Assembly (NCBI GenBank): GCA_965644295.1
Contig: CBFFRP010000239.1
Coordinates: 1 to 64,000 of the forward strand
From: Paraphysomonas bandaiensis
Taxonomy: Eukaryota; Chrysophyceae
Direction: 5' to 3'
Length of the DNA: 64,000 bases
Part shown: in pieces, positions 46,474 to 59,929 of the stretch
Numbering within the stretch: the first letter of the stretch is position 1
Layout: every line of letters begins with the position of its first letter
Notes under the pieces: generated by a model
Told to the model about the DNA's origin: nothing
Seen by the model: the letters and a program-made list of their open reading frames with translations, nothing else
Databases searched by the model: none
Position numbers and translations under genes: made by a program

Positions 46474-47253
46474 CTTGCTGGATCGTAATAATAGCATACA
46501 ATAAGGAATATAATAATGATATCAAATTTTACTTTAAGAACTATTTTCACTGATGAAGCATCTTGTATAGGCGTGGGAAATATAAATAACTATATGTTGA
46601 TTCGTGAGCAACTTTCTAGATATGGTTACATCTTGGTAAGAAGTCGAACTATTATGCATGAAATAGAAAATAGATACTAGATGAATGTGTATGCATGTCA
46701 AAGTCACGATGAAAAGGATTACCCATGATCAATAGATATGTAAGTAAGAAGCTCTTATTATGTAATAATTACTATATACTATAGCATATTGATAGTGATT
46801 ACAATATATCACGAGCTAGCTTTACACTAACAACTAACATTTTACAACATATAACATATTGCAGTATATTGTTCGGTAGCCGTATAATGTATTATTCCAA
46901 CTACACTACTATGTTTTGTTATGGAAGCATTATTATTTATTGACGAGATTAAGTCGCAGCGTATATCTTAAATCTTAAAATAGTGATGCATTCTCTGAAG
47001 AGTTCAAAATCATTACTTTGTCCATCATGATTGCGCAGTAATTTTCAATTTCGTTTTCAAGATATTACTCTTCCTAACAACATCACACCTTTTTCCAGCT
47101 GAGGGAAGTATTATTCAACTACCTAGTCCCACAAATTTTGGTGTAAACACCTAATAATAGTAATAAATTAGTCAGCCAAGTCAATTTTAGTTGTGATCCT
47201 AGTCATCAATTGTACTTTTAAAAGTAATATATATCATTATTATTAACCATCTC
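46474..47253. other. Intergenic with possible dispersed repeat
   Basis: 3' flank of both convergent neighbours. 46700-46790 resembles 29017-29100 (see there). A 54-codon ORF at about 46516 has a possible GTAAGA donor but no support as a gene. Confidence 0.4.
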
Positions 47254-48378
47254 CTAGATATGGGGTTTCCACTGATGAATTTCGTCAACTAATCTTTTCA
47301 TCAATTCCTTCACTGGCATGTTGATTTCAAATTTATTTTTGTGGTAATTAGCCCCAGCGTATAAAGACATATACTCCACATTTTCGAAGCGTTTCGCCTC
47401 CTGCCTGATATGTTGTGTCACTGTATTCTGTATCGGGAAAGGAAGTACCTCGGCACATTCCATTCGAGTCACGAATTCATTAGGGATACAGCGCGCACGA
47501 CGACCAGAGAAACATTTCGTTATCATAGTCGACTTATTTACGTCATTACTAGAATTGGTTAAACTTCGTGGAAGTAATCGTTGTTTGTAACACGCTGGAA
47601 TACCACACTCTCTTGTGGTCATAAATGCAGTACCCATTTGTACAGCATTAGCTCCAGAATGCAAGAACCTAGCAATATCAGTTCCATTCATTATACCGCC
47701 CGCAGAAATTACTGGTAACTTAGGAAGCGATTTCTTTACTCTTTTCAGCAATTCAATAGCAGTCAACTCCTGGTCGTCCTGTTCCGATGAAGAGGACGCA
47801 CTATATGTCCCTCTATGCCCTCCAGCTTCGATTCCTTGAAGAATAACTATATCTGCTCCTGATTCTGCAGCTAGATGTGCATCTTCTAAACATGTAGCGG
47901 TAATGCCAACAGTAATATCACACCTGCGAGCTTCTGATATAATTTCTTTCGGTGGAATTCCGAAATGAAAACTAAGCATGTCCGGCTTAATTTGAGGGTC
48001 CCATATACCTCCAGTCTCAAGCAAATTACTTAAATCGGGAAAATATGGTGCATCTGGCATAGTAATATCTTCTGCTACTGATGGCATTAGCTCCCGTAAC
48101 GGTCTCAATGCCTTCTCAACCGTCTGTTTACTTAATAAGTGCTGATCGATATCTTCAAACACAAAGAAATTAGCATGTATTGGTCCATGTGATGTCATTC
48201 TTTCTCTAGCTTGAGATATATGGTGACGTATATCGCCCGGTGATGTATACGCAAACCCAAAGCTCCCTAATCCACCTGCATTCGACACAGCAGCCACTAG
48301 AGATGAGTCGGATACTCCAGCCATAGGGGCACATACAATAGGATAACGTAAATATGATAAGTTGAACTTTCTTCTCAT
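47254..48378 (-). CDS. Nitronate monooxygenase (class I, FMN)
   Basis: Single exon, 374 aa. FMN-dependent TIM barrel that oxidises alkyl nitronates such as propionate 3-nitronate. The N-terminus YPIVCAPMAGVSD and SNAGGLGSFG match family motif I. VILQGIEAGGHRGTY contains His188, equivalent to the conserved catalytic histidine. LPVISAGGIMNG and ANAVQMGTAFM bind the FMN phosphate. Members detoxify nitronates. Length is normal for the family. 2-Nitropropane dioxygenase is the older name for the same fold. No targeting signal is evident. Confidence 0.9.
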   Translation of the reverse strand: MRRKFNLSYLRYPIVCAPMAGVSDSSLVAAVSNAGGLGSFGFAYTSPGDIRHHISQARERMTSHGPIHANFFVFEDIDQHLLSKQTVEKALRPLRELMPSVAEDITMPDAPYFPDLSNLLETGGIWDPQIKPDMLSFHFGIPPKEIISEARRCDITVGITATCLEDAHLAAESGADIVILQGIEAGGHRGTYSASSSSEQDDQELTAIELLKRVKKSLPKLPVISAGGIMNGTDIARFLHSGANAVQMGTAFMTTRECGIPACYKQRLLPRSLTNSSNDVNKSTMITKCFSGRRARCIPNEFVTRMECAEVLPFPIQNTVTQHIRQEAKRFENVEYMSLYAGANYHKNKFEINMPVKELMKRLVDEIHQWKPHI

Positions 48379-48804
48379 TATTTCATTGTATTTGAAGGTT
48401 ATGCTGCCTGACTGACTGATGACTCCCTTAACTTAATAGCTAGGAGCAACTGGGTACATGTACAGTATGTATATTCCTAGAGATATACTAGATATCCATA
48501 GTATTTAGGCCTTGTCTTCCAAAAATCTCATATTTTCTCATATTTAGTCCTAAAAATCTCATATATTAATCCCATGTGGTTGCGTACCTTTCATCCATAA
48601 TACCTTCTGTATTCCAGTATTCCCCACCTCCCTAAAGAAGTAAAAGTGAGTAGATTTCAACCAATCACATGAATGCAACTTCCTTTTATCATATGGTCAA
48701 ATTGGCATGTTAATCACGCCTAGTTCACCCTATGCGATGAGCCATCTATACGACCCTCATACAGTCATAACCCTCCTACTCCCCTCATATACTACTCCCC
48801 TCAC
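48379..48804. other. Divergent intergenic region
   Basis: Promoter region of the nitronate monooxygenase (minus) and the APC transporter (plus); includes ATCTCATATTT near-repeats at 48525-48565. No gene. Confidence 0.5.
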
Positions 48805-50607
48805 ATGTATGACTATGATCAAGGTTGGTATTCACCTAGAAAGTCATTCGACTCCCCCAGAAAGCGTTTCTCCTCCAGAGACCTTACAGATAGCTCCCGT
48901 AAGGTCGGTATGGCCTCACTGGTAGTGTTAGTCTTCTATTCAGTGTCTGGTGGAGGGTATGGTATAGAGGAAGTCGTTCAAGCTGGTGGACCCTTCTATG
49001 CTCTAATTGGTTTCAGTTTATTACTTGTATGGGCTGTACCTGAGGCTCTGATCACTGCTGAGCTATCCACTACTATACCTGAGGCATCAGGTGCAGTGGC
49101 GTGGGTAACTATAGCATTTGGACCCTATTGGGGCTTCCAGAAAGGATGGCTGAGTTTTCTATCAGGTGTTGCTGATAATTCATTGTATCCGATATTGTTT
49201 TTTGATTATATAGTGTCTCTATTGAGTGGTATTAATGTGGAGTCTCAGTACACTGAGGGTGTATACAGATGGGGGTTCATTGCATCACTCTCTCTACTTC
49301 TTACATACTTGAACTACCGTGGATTAGATGTTGTCGGACGTACTGCAATAATTCTATGTATCTTTAGTGTATTACCATTAGCTGTATTTTGCGTCGTTGG
49401 AGCTTTCAAAGTTGATCCCTCAAAGTGGCTTACTACACCGGAGAATGGGATCAAGGGCATAGATTGGAGATTGTTCCTTAATACTTTTTTCTGGAACATC
49501 AATTACTGGGAAAGCTCGGCATGTTATGCAGGGGATGTAAAAGACCCTGGCAAAAATTATCCGATAGCGCTTAGTTATGCTGTCCTATTAGTGACGTTAT
49601 CTACCTTTTTGCCTGTATTAATAGGTGAGTAATAGTTGAATCATGTCATGCGCTTGAATTATGGCAAATTGAATTGTGTCAACCTTATCACTTAGTTCCG
49701 CACATGTCTCATGCCGAATGTGTATTGCAGGAACTGGTGTAACAGATTCACCCTACACTGAATGGACAGATGGATACTTCACATATATTGCCGTTGAAAT
49801 GGCTGGTCCGTGGCTGGGCACATGGATGATGCTTGGTGCCATGGTATCTAACATTGGCATGTTTGAAGCGGAAATGAGCAGTGATTCATGGCAGGTGTGT
49901 AGACGTAAATTTGTGTCGACTTGTTGGCATCGTTAACGCACGATATGTCATGACTTTTATTATACATTGGTGCTCATATACGCTGCACTGTGTAGGTAGC
50001 GGGCATGGCTGACCGTGGTATTATCCCGAAGTTTTTGGGGTATCGAAGTCAGCACGGCACTCCGACGTATGGCATATTACTCTCCGCAGGCGGTGTCCTG
50101 GCACTTAGTTGGTTGTCATTTTCAGAAGTGGTGGAGATGCTCAATATCCTATACTGCTTTGCTCAGATCATAGAGTTTGCTGCGTTCGTTAAGCTGCGAA
50201 TTCGTTACCCAGATATGTACAGGCCGTATAAAATACCTCTATCTACCGCAGGCTGTATTGCGATGCTAGCTGTACCAACAATTCTGGTCTTGGTCATCGT
50301 AGGCATCAGTACACCTTGGGCTGTCGTCTCTGCTGGTGCGCTTGCACTCTTCGGGTTCGTTGTAGCGCTGTTTTTAGAAGCGGCTGAAAAACACAGATGG
50401 TTTGAATTTGAAAACCAGTATATTGATACATGCCCAAGTTTAGGTTATGCATATACAAGCAGCAGGGCCAATAGCGAAGATAATGGCACACTCTATGCAG
50501 CCTGTACGACTAGTTTAACCACTGATGATAGAATTCAAGAAGGAAGTGTACAGCAGACACTTACATCCGCAGGTCCAGTAAATGAATTGACACCACTAAG
50601 GGTGTAG
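48805..50607 (+). CDS. APC-family polyamine/amino-acid transporter, PUT type (3 exons)
   Basis: CDS join(48805..49624,49731..49894,49996..50607), 531 aa; introns 106 and 101 nt. TM1 carries FYSVSGGGYGIEEVVQAGGP, the substrate-site loop typical of the plant and protist PUT/LAT polyamine permeases, then VPEALITAELSTTIPEASG, AFGPYWGFQKGW and NSLYPILFFDYI, also family hallmarks. About 12 TMs. Exon 3 includes GMADRGIIPKFLGYRS and HGTPTYGILLS, conserved in the family. Trypanosomatid relatives carry putrescine/spermidine or arginine, so the substrate here is likely a polyamine or basic amino acid. The N-terminus is Ser/Arg-rich, a possible regulatory tail. Confidence 0.88.
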
Positions 50608-51067
50608 TATTTCTGGATAGCTAAGATTCATTCTATTTATGCGTTTTAAGCAGATGTACCATCACTGATGGCATGGTGTATAGTTATATTTTCTTCGAGG
50701 TTCCCCATGTGACATCGAAATATGGTTAGTACATACAAAAAGGCAATTAGTTGTGTATCGTATGGAAAGATTGACTATATAAGTTAGCATAGAAGCATTT
50801 TGTAAAGTAAACATTACTGTGGAAATATAAACGTAACACGCTTTAGACTTCTATGTCTCCTGCTGAGTTCACATGGGTGGATATATTGTGATCTTATGGT
50901 CTATGATCTATGAAGTTCATGCAGCACTCCAGTTTAGGGTTTAGGATATACTACTCTAATATTCAGCTGCCACGTGACTATATAAACGTAAAAGTAGACC
51001 AAAAACTGGAGCATAGTCAGTGTGATATGTTGCATGATCTAATCAATTTTTTAAGGTTAATTGGGTC
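50608..51067. other. Convergent intergenic spacer
   Basis: 3' ends of the PUT transporter and the ankyrin-like gene. No gene seen. Confidence 0.5.
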
Positions 51068-54000
51068 CTACACTGCAAATGTTTTTATTTTTCCTCTAGC
51101 TTTAATCGTAACATATCGCTTTCGCTTAGGTAACATATTATTGAGAGCTCCTTTGAGATCAGATGTGTGTGTAATGTTTTCATTTTCGACTACTTGCACA
51201 GCTTGATTCTTGATTTCTATATTATCCTCGCTCGATGATTCCGTGATAACTGTGGGTACAAGAGCAGACTGTATTGCCTCCTCCGCAGAAATTCCAGAAT
51301 CTTCTAGAAGTATACAGCGGAGCTCATCACAGTTTATTCGCCCTTCATAGAAATCAATATCAGGCAAAAGGTATGAACCCATTGGCTCACTACAGAGGGA
51401 ACGATTCTGAGTTATGAACTTGAGCGCTAAGAAGAATGTACTGTTTGCCATCATAGATTTATCTAAACAGGGCAAAGGTGATTGAAGCTTCTGAAGACAT
51501 CGTAGTGAAGCCAATGCAACTTCACTCATACCGTCGACTGCAGCTGCTCTTTCGAACATATGTAAATAGTGCAATTTTATCTCCTCTATGAAAGTGCGAT
51601 CTGATACGGAACTATACATCATGCTACAATATTGCATCAATATACAGCATGATATTGGTTTAGATTTGGCTAAACACTTCCTTTGGAGGCCCAACACAGT
51701 TTCTGCATTAAAAAACTGCGTGACATCAACAGAGACGCCTTGTACAGAACACTCGCCATCAACGCGATAGTACAAATATTTCCAGCCTAACAAACATTGG
51801 TCGAACGCATTCGCATCGATTGTATCATAGAAAGAATTGTTTCGAGATATGAGGACCGCATGAAGCAACGCAGCAGAGATTTTGTCATTCCTACCATCTA
51901 TGACGGCATCCCCAATTAACCTGACATATCCAGGCGAATCAATATTTCCAGCATGCTGACTCCAAGTGTTGCGTAACACAAGAAACAGACAATTGACAGC
52001 ACCACAGTGAAGTGCCGTCCGTACAAGAGAAAAAGAAGAAATCACGCAATGTATAATATCAACAGCATGGAGTAAATACTTTAGAAGATAAGAGTCATCA
52101 ACTTCAATAGCAGCGTCAACAATACTCCTTAGCGCAGGCAGTGAAGGTTCGTCACTATCCTGCCCAGCCGGCTTATTCAATATCGATGGCTTGTCTTCAA
52201 CTGCACATCACATGACAACAGCAAACAATGTCACGTTGCCAAACCTACCAGGAATACCCATGATAAACTTCACCTCAACAGGACCACGCGCATCCTTCAA
52301 TTCATCAATTTCGGACCATATATTATCCGCCATCCATATCACTCTGTGGATAATATCTCTATTCGAAGAGTATATTGCATCGGTTAATAAGTAGTGTCTA
52401 CCAAACACATACAAATTCATAAGTTCCAACATAGCAGTGACATGAAGCCGCTCTTACCGATGTTTCGATCCTGTGGTATCAAAGTACGTACGGCTTGACG
52501 CTAACATCCATCCTAACGCTGACAATGCGTTAATATACTCGGTCTAAAACAGTATTATTCACATATAAATGTCTTTCCTCTTCACAACTATCATACCTTT
52601 TCCCGCACTTTTTTTATTTCAATGAGCTCTCGCAGAAGGAAATCTATAACATTTCATGAGAGAAGCCCAAGACAAGTATTAGTCAATGGTTTACCGAATA
52701 CGAAGTTTTGTTTATCTATTACAGCACAGTGTAGCAGTGCACTAAAACAGTTTCTATTCATACGCCATGACGAATAAAAAGACTGGCTTGAAATTGCGTA
52801 GGGTTGACTATATGTGCTGAGGGAAGTCAATACACAATCCCACATACTACGCATGGCAAGCATATCAAGAGCTGAATAGGGATAATCATCTGTGGTATCC
52901 ATTTCCGGTACTGAATTCGCATCCAGAGGTTGCAATGCAAATTCACACAATGGCCGTGATTGTAAAAGTCGTTTGCATATGTTCTGCCTTTCTCGTCCAC
53001 GGGATCCACTCAATTCTGTCGATAGTGAATACCCCCCTACACAACGAAGCGAACTGCGCAAGGCACCATCCAACACACACGTATTCTGACATTGTTGATG
53101 TTGCATACCAATATAACTAAAATTTTCGGCTAATCTTTCAACAGCTACCGAAGCGTCTCCACAACCAGTTAGCACGCAGTGAATGAGAGACCATGATGGT
53201 CGTTCCTGATATCTAGAGATGTTGTCATCTGCAGATGATGCTGCGTGAGAAACTGATTTTTCTGATATCACAACATTATCATACTGTTTTACAATGTCGA
53301 TAAAGTCGAGTAACATATCCAGGATGTCGAGAACTCCAACAGCACATACCTCTCGCCAGATAGAGAGAGGTAGTATATTGAATTTCGAGGACACTGTAAT
53401 GGTACCAAAAGAGCCGTCATGAAATTTCTGTTTCACGAATTCTGTCGCCACTTCTACACACGCAGGTAAACGAGAGCTTATTGCGCTTTTAACAATGTTC
53501 CACAAATCATAAATATTGTGATTATACGAACTTTTCGCCGTAGATGTACCGCTAACCATTGAAGAATTCGAAATATGAGGTTGGCAAATATGTCGTCGAC
53601 AACCTTGAATATACACTAGCAGATGCTTGTTTACTCTTATCGAACGACACAATCTAAATCTGTAGTTCAGTTTTCGATGCATTATTCGCCCATTTCCATG
53701 AACTGGACCAGCGGAATGGTCACTTTTAGTCACTGTCATTGCAGCGGAAAACATGTCTTCCAACGACGATATCCTAGACTTTAGAGCCTCCTCACATTGA
53801 ACAAGCAATGTATCCCTCAGTTGATTTTCAATGGATAACGATTCATACCCATTCTCCACGTGATGCACTACTGTCTCAGCGAATACCACTAGCCGTATCA
53901 ACAATTCTTGAGATGACATATCTTGAAGTGATGAGGCAGAAATATGAAGAAGGGTGCACAAAACATGAAATAAAGTTTTGGATGTAAACATTTGATTCTC

Positions 54001-57000
54001 AAGCAAATGAATAGAGTCGTGGTCACATTTATCTTGACGATTCCACACAACGACATCAAGAATATCATTCGGCTCGAGGCAAAGCAAGGGAAGACATATA
54101 ACATTTAGCCATTTGCCTTCTCGGAAGCGCACACCTAGTTCCCAAGTATCTATGTTATACTCGCTATAGCTCTGTAGAGATCTAATATTTGTATTTACCA
54201 ACACACGAGTGCTGCGTAGTTTGGCATAATTCTCTTCGGCAAACGCTCTCTAATAGTAATATTATATTAGTAAAAATGGCAATAACGAACACGATATACC
54301 TCATGTAGAATATAATCCACTGAATTCACCCAAGTGTCAGTATCCGAATGATGTAACCACTCATTGTCGCCAGCATCATATTCGCTTGACGGCTCTCGCA
54401 TCCACTCAAGTATCCTGTTATCGCACTTACCCTCACCTAGAAGGCACATTGATCGCATGACTTCACACACTCGCACCACGTCCCTTCCGCTCTCTCCCAG
54501 AAAGACGCATAGGCTGTTCACCCAATCTAGCCAACTATGTACATACTTTGGATTGAAATCAACAAAAGACTTCGATGTGATACTCTCACAAGCAATTGTA
54601 TACTCTTTCAATCGTACGGCAATACGCTCCGCTTGAACCACTGGTGCACTCACTATATCTGTCAGCAGCTTTACAAATGAAGACTCATCTGATACACCCA
54701 GTGAAACAAAAATCTCTTCCATATTAAGTTGATAGGTTTTACTATCATCACTTGCCACAGTATAGGACGATGCCACTTGTCGAAGTTGGTTGTAAGAGAG
54801 TTCATATGTTAATAACTGCATTGAAGTTCGGCAGAACTTAAGTATACCATTTATTACTCGATATACAGACGGTATATGTTGCTCTAACTCAAGATTTTCC
54901 AAATCTCGAACATAAGAAAATATCATGCCCCGCACACCTTCTACAAGTGCCTCCTGTTTCTCACGACATTGAGCGACATGACGTAGTAGTGGGTGTTCCA
55001 TCTCGTCCAACATACGTAGTGCATCTACTTCAAGTCGAAAAGGTGTTACATACCGGTAATACTGATATCTTTGAACTTCCGCATCCTGATCCCTGTCAGT
55101 CCCCGGTGGACAATTGTACGAAAACCTCAAAAGCTCCCTGAGAAAGTCAGTGCACCCGTTACTTGCACAAAATTCAGATAGATTCATATGTCTCATATGT
55201 CCTTCTAAGATGCTATCTGCCAGCATGACTCGGGAGGGATCACTGCTAACCAGAGAGAGAGCATGGGTCAGTATTTCAGCTGTAACTTGAGATCCATTGT
55301 GTACGAGCGCTTTAATCAAACCTTGACTAGCATCACGATTGAGAAATATATATATGGAACTATCACTTAATTTCGGTGATAATTGCTCCCCCCCCAGCAA
55401 AGGTGGATGACACAAAAATCTGTCCTCTACAGAGAAGAATTCAAGGAACTGTTCACTAAATTTCTGTACGGTCCAATTAGCACTTTGTTTGCCATATATG
55501 GACAACGTAGGAACAACAGGCAATGAAACAATACCCTTGTGAACACCCAAAACTCCAAGTAGAGGGTATGAACTCCATTCGCTCAATGGGCGCGGTGGAG
55601 GCTCTCCAACCACAATAGGCAGGTCACCAATGTAGCTAGTACGTAAAAACTCACACCCTTGATACACAGCACTCGAGTGAAATTCCTCAGTACTTGTACT
55701 GTTCATGTCACTACTAGTCCCGTCATCCTCATTATCAGTTGTATGTAGAGTACTTCGATCGATTCTAGATACAATGTCTTCGACACTTACAGAATCTATC
55801 CTAGAAAAAACACATTCTCCACAGCACAACAAGCCCGGAAATTTAGTGAGCTCAGTCTTCATATATTCGCAGCTATTTCGTCCGGCTGATAGTATTTCCA
55901 ACAATGCCGATCGCCTCATATCAAATGAGTAGGCATCGATATCATAATCTCTGCCCTGACTACCGACTGCACAGGCCCCTTGAAACAGGGCAGAGGTACA
56001 TATACTTCGATTCGCTTGATGCGCAAACGGTTCCCAGGTAGATTTGAATAGCTCAAACAATCTTTGCCAAAATGAGGAGTCAATGTGAAATGTCCCAGCC
56101 AAAATAATAGAGAGAAACACAACAGGTTCTGAATTCCGCACCGCATGCTCAAGATGCTCTGTTGTTCGACCAAAGCGGGCGCCATTCCTGAACATACAAC
56201 ATTGTCTACATTAGATATTTCATAAATATGAGCACTTAATTACCTAATAATATCCAACACTAAATGTGAAGGAGCACGGTTCTTCAACAGAGTTACGACA
56301 AATTGCTCTAAGGCAGCACCATTCTCGTTGTCACAAATATCTTGTAATAAGTGCGTCACAAGGCTCCAATCTTTAGCCTCCACAGCATCCCACCACCACA
56401 TCCTATCGCTGCGAGATATTGATCGGATCCTAACACCACAATCCCGAAGAGGTTGGTGATCACCCAGTATCTCTACTTGAGCTAGTTCAGCTAGTGTCCG
56501 TTCATGTGACCTTTGTTTTTCATGATTTCTCAAACACTCGTAAATCCCTACGGAGTCTCTTTCCGTAACATAGAAAGCAGGATATACAGGGGTATTTTGA
56601 ACAATGTGATTATATGCAGTATGTACGCGACTACGGCTCATGAAGGCCTTCAAGCATCGCACTACTTCTTTCCTTTTTCGTCTCACGGACAAGCACATAA
56701 TCCCAGATTCTAGTTCCATCACTCCCAAAAGTTTTCTGCGACACTCATGCAGCCGTAATACCGATTTGCCCCACTTCACCAAACAACTAATGGTGTCACT
56801 CACAATATCTACAGATTTATTCGCGTATACCCTATGGGAAAACGATCTCGTGTACAATGAAACCATTGAACGAAGCTGCTCCAATGTGTTGTGGTTGAGT
56901 AATGTTCTTTCGTCTGATAGACTTGACTCATCGCAAAGTATATCAACAACATCTAATGCTCTTTTGCTGTACGACAGAGATCCGGAACGGACACCAGCAT

Positions 57001-59358
57001 ACGGCTTTGAGTCGGTAGCATTTGGCAAAATCAGTAACTCAATGCCATTTAGAAAACAACTGATAACCCTACGCTTGTCAACAGGAAGGTGAAGTAACGG
57101 CTTATGGGATTTTCCGTGAGAAGCTGTGTAGTCATTCAATGTACCCATTGATTTCACAGACTCATTTGACGTTGTCGCATCGATCAGCTGTTTTAGAGTA
57201 TTCGTATCTATGGCAGCTATAGAAGATCGAGCGAGCTACATCATCCTTATGTTAGCATTGTACAACGATAAAATGATGCAGGCCTCACCTCAGCATCTTT
57301 TCTTATGTCAATCAGATACCCAACAACTCTTTCATAAGCATTGACAACAACAACTCCAGAAAGAAAGCCGTACTCGCGACATGCCTGGTTCATTGAAGCT
57401 TCTAGATTGTCCACTGCAGCGCGGAGAGACATTGCCAATGAATGTGTTGGTCCTAATGACAGAAAAGATGAACTACAATACGTATTTCATACACACATAT
57501 CCTTACTTGTCAACTCTGTATTCAATTTCATACTGGGCTCTGCACCATGCTGCAATAAAATATTGATCAGTGGTATATTTCCTCTGCAACATGCAGCGGC
57601 AAGAGGTGTCAAAGCTGTGGGCTCCTCTTGAAGGTTGAGCAAAGCTACAAACGGTGAATGTATTAGTAAATGCTCTAGAAGGCACAATCCATTCTGACTT
57701 CCAGTTTCCATGGATCTGCGGCCATGATACACTTGCCACGAGGGGCGTGTTGCATGTGAGGAGGTACAGGACATCACAACCGTCACTAAAGGATTGCATG
57801 AAAATAAAGAATAGCTGAAAAAAAAATCCAATGGGCCAGCACTTCTCCTAACTACTTCTTCGCATATCGAGTCTGACTGAGATATACTACATGATGCCTG
57901 CGGACAATCAACAGGTGCCTCATCAGCTTGAATATGCCGGGCACTGTTCGGTATGTGACACACTGCGCTTTTTATATCAATAAGTAGCAAACGAACAACG
58001 TCAACAGCTCTACTTTCAATTTCAACAAGGCTTGCACTACTGGACGCTATCAGAGTTAGGGATGTAGCATATGAAAAAACACTATCATGCACAGATATAT
58101 CAGAGTAATCCGTATCAACCCACTGGTTTCGATCAACCAGACGACCCTTTCTCTCATCTTCTAGAGTTCCTCGACAAAAAGTTCGTAAAACAGGATTGGC
58201 ACCAAACATCAACAAAATCCGCAACGACTCCGAATCAGCGTGATACTTGTACCTTTCTATGGCGGCATGTAGAGGCCAGCTAAGCCAATTGCGATCGAAA
58301 TAGTCAGCGGCGGGGGAAGAGAGAGCAGATAAGAAGGCCGGTCGTGATAACAACGTAGCTAAAGCTCTGGTTTTAGAGTGCATAATCGCATAATGAAGTG
58401 TCTTCGATAGATCCGATAAATATAATGTGTGATTGGTAAGAGACATCATTTGGTCAGAACGCAGATGTTCACATGCAATTAAGTCGACTACAGATGGCCG
58501 ATTGGTCAGAATTGCTCTCCGCAGATACTTTGAATATTCTGTGACGCCACGAGTGAGTGACGCAGTCAGCAATATATTAATCAATACAGGAGACCCAATA
58601 AGTATAGCATAGTCTAGTGCATCGAGTCCAGCCGTATCGATGTCTAAGCAGCTTGTCGAAGACGTAAGCATTTGTGAAAGCAGGTGACCAATATGACTGT
58701 AAGATAAAGATTCTTCTTTTCGTAGCTTCTGCAGACATATGTAGAGAAGACATACAACCACAGAACGCCCTTGCAGATTGCACAAAGAGATATCTACCAA
58801 AGGGTGTTGAATTAAAACTGTTAAGTGATCGAGTTTCCATTCTCTAACTGCAATATGACAAGGCGTTTCCTCATCTGTATTTCTTTGGTTAATTTGATAG
58901 CAATCACGAATTTCACAAAGTGCCTTCGTTAAGGCTAAATTATTTCTATGTACAGCAATATGAGCAATATTCTCATACGTTGATTCATCTAAGATACTCC
59001 ACAATAGAGGACAATCATCAACCTCATCTTGAATATACTGAAGTCGTGAATATTTCGATTCATAGCCACTTATCCAAACCCAAACATCTGATATTCCCGT
59101 CGACTGACATGTCAAATAATTCAAAGTTTGTCTTAATTCACTCTCTGTTGAATTTGGTACAATATAATAGTGTAGAATATGGAGAACTTTACGTAGAGCT
59201 AATGCTTGATATGCCCATACAGAGAACGCCCCTCTATAGCGACCGCTACAACTGAATCGAAAAAACTTAAGCTTTAAATGTGAAATCAAATCATTTAAAT
59301 CAATCACAGAATTAGTTTCCTTATGATGATCTAGTTTAGAGGCTTTCTCTATTAACAT
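51068..59358 (-). CDS. Giant ankyrin-like repeat protein (9 exons)
   Basis: CDS complement(join(51068..52200,52249..52397,52458..52543,52597..52643,52695..54249,54300..56187,56244..57235,57289..57452,57507..59358)), 2621 aa. All eight introns are 48-60 nt and every junction keeps frame. The N-terminal ~620 residues contain ankyrin-type units: ENIAHIAVHRNNLALTKAL, ETPCHIAVREWKLDHLTVL, LDALDYAILIGSPVLINIL and PLAAACCRGNIPLINILL. The central and C-terminal parts are helical, with many isolated ankyrin-like helices (for example LKYLLHAVDI) but no other domain I recognise. The C-terminal tail is basic (PKRKRYVTIKARGK). No membrane span or signal peptide is seen at the start. The role is unknown; a large scaffold is the simplest reading. 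The start is the first Met of the longest exon; upstream coding exons cannot be excluded. Confidence 0.8.
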
Positions 59359-59929
59359 ACCAACTAATATGGTTAGGTATGTATATACACAGTGATCTTA
59401 TATGAGGGATGGTCCGTATGTATTATCCTCCAGATCGTATCATGAAGAGACACATGACGAAGTGAGGGTTGTTCTCACTTAATCACAGTATCTTACATAT
59501 AACTATAGCAGTATGTAGCATCCCACATCTATTAACATAGTAGTCCTCCACTGCACTTTCTACGCACATATATATATGCCTACACACTCCTCACTTCTAA
59601 CTATTTCGAATTTAACATCCAATAATATACCGCTAAATGATTATAAATCTATGCTATTCGCTAATTCTTATCTTTCAGGAAACGATACCAAATCAAGTAC
59701 ATTTTAACCCTTTTCATCTCATTTAATTGGCTGACTAATTTGCATATATACTATTAGCCAATAACATAGGCTTAAGTGTAAATACAGGTATATCATTTGT
59801 TGACATGGTACTAACATATGGTACCGTCTGATGATGGATGATATGCATGACAATCATACCATCACATGCCATTAACCACTGCATACACTCTCGTCTCAAG
59901 CTATACCATTAAACAAATATCAGGGTCAA
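59359..59929. other. Divergent intergenic region
   Basis: Promoter side of the ankyrin-like gene (minus) and the purine permease (plus). AT-rich, no gene seen. Confidence 0.5.

Noticed and set aside
46513-46740. Possible 55-aa two-exon gene downstream of ZCCHC9
   Set aside because: The second exon falls in a stretch similar to the repeat at 29.0 kb and no conserved content is seen.
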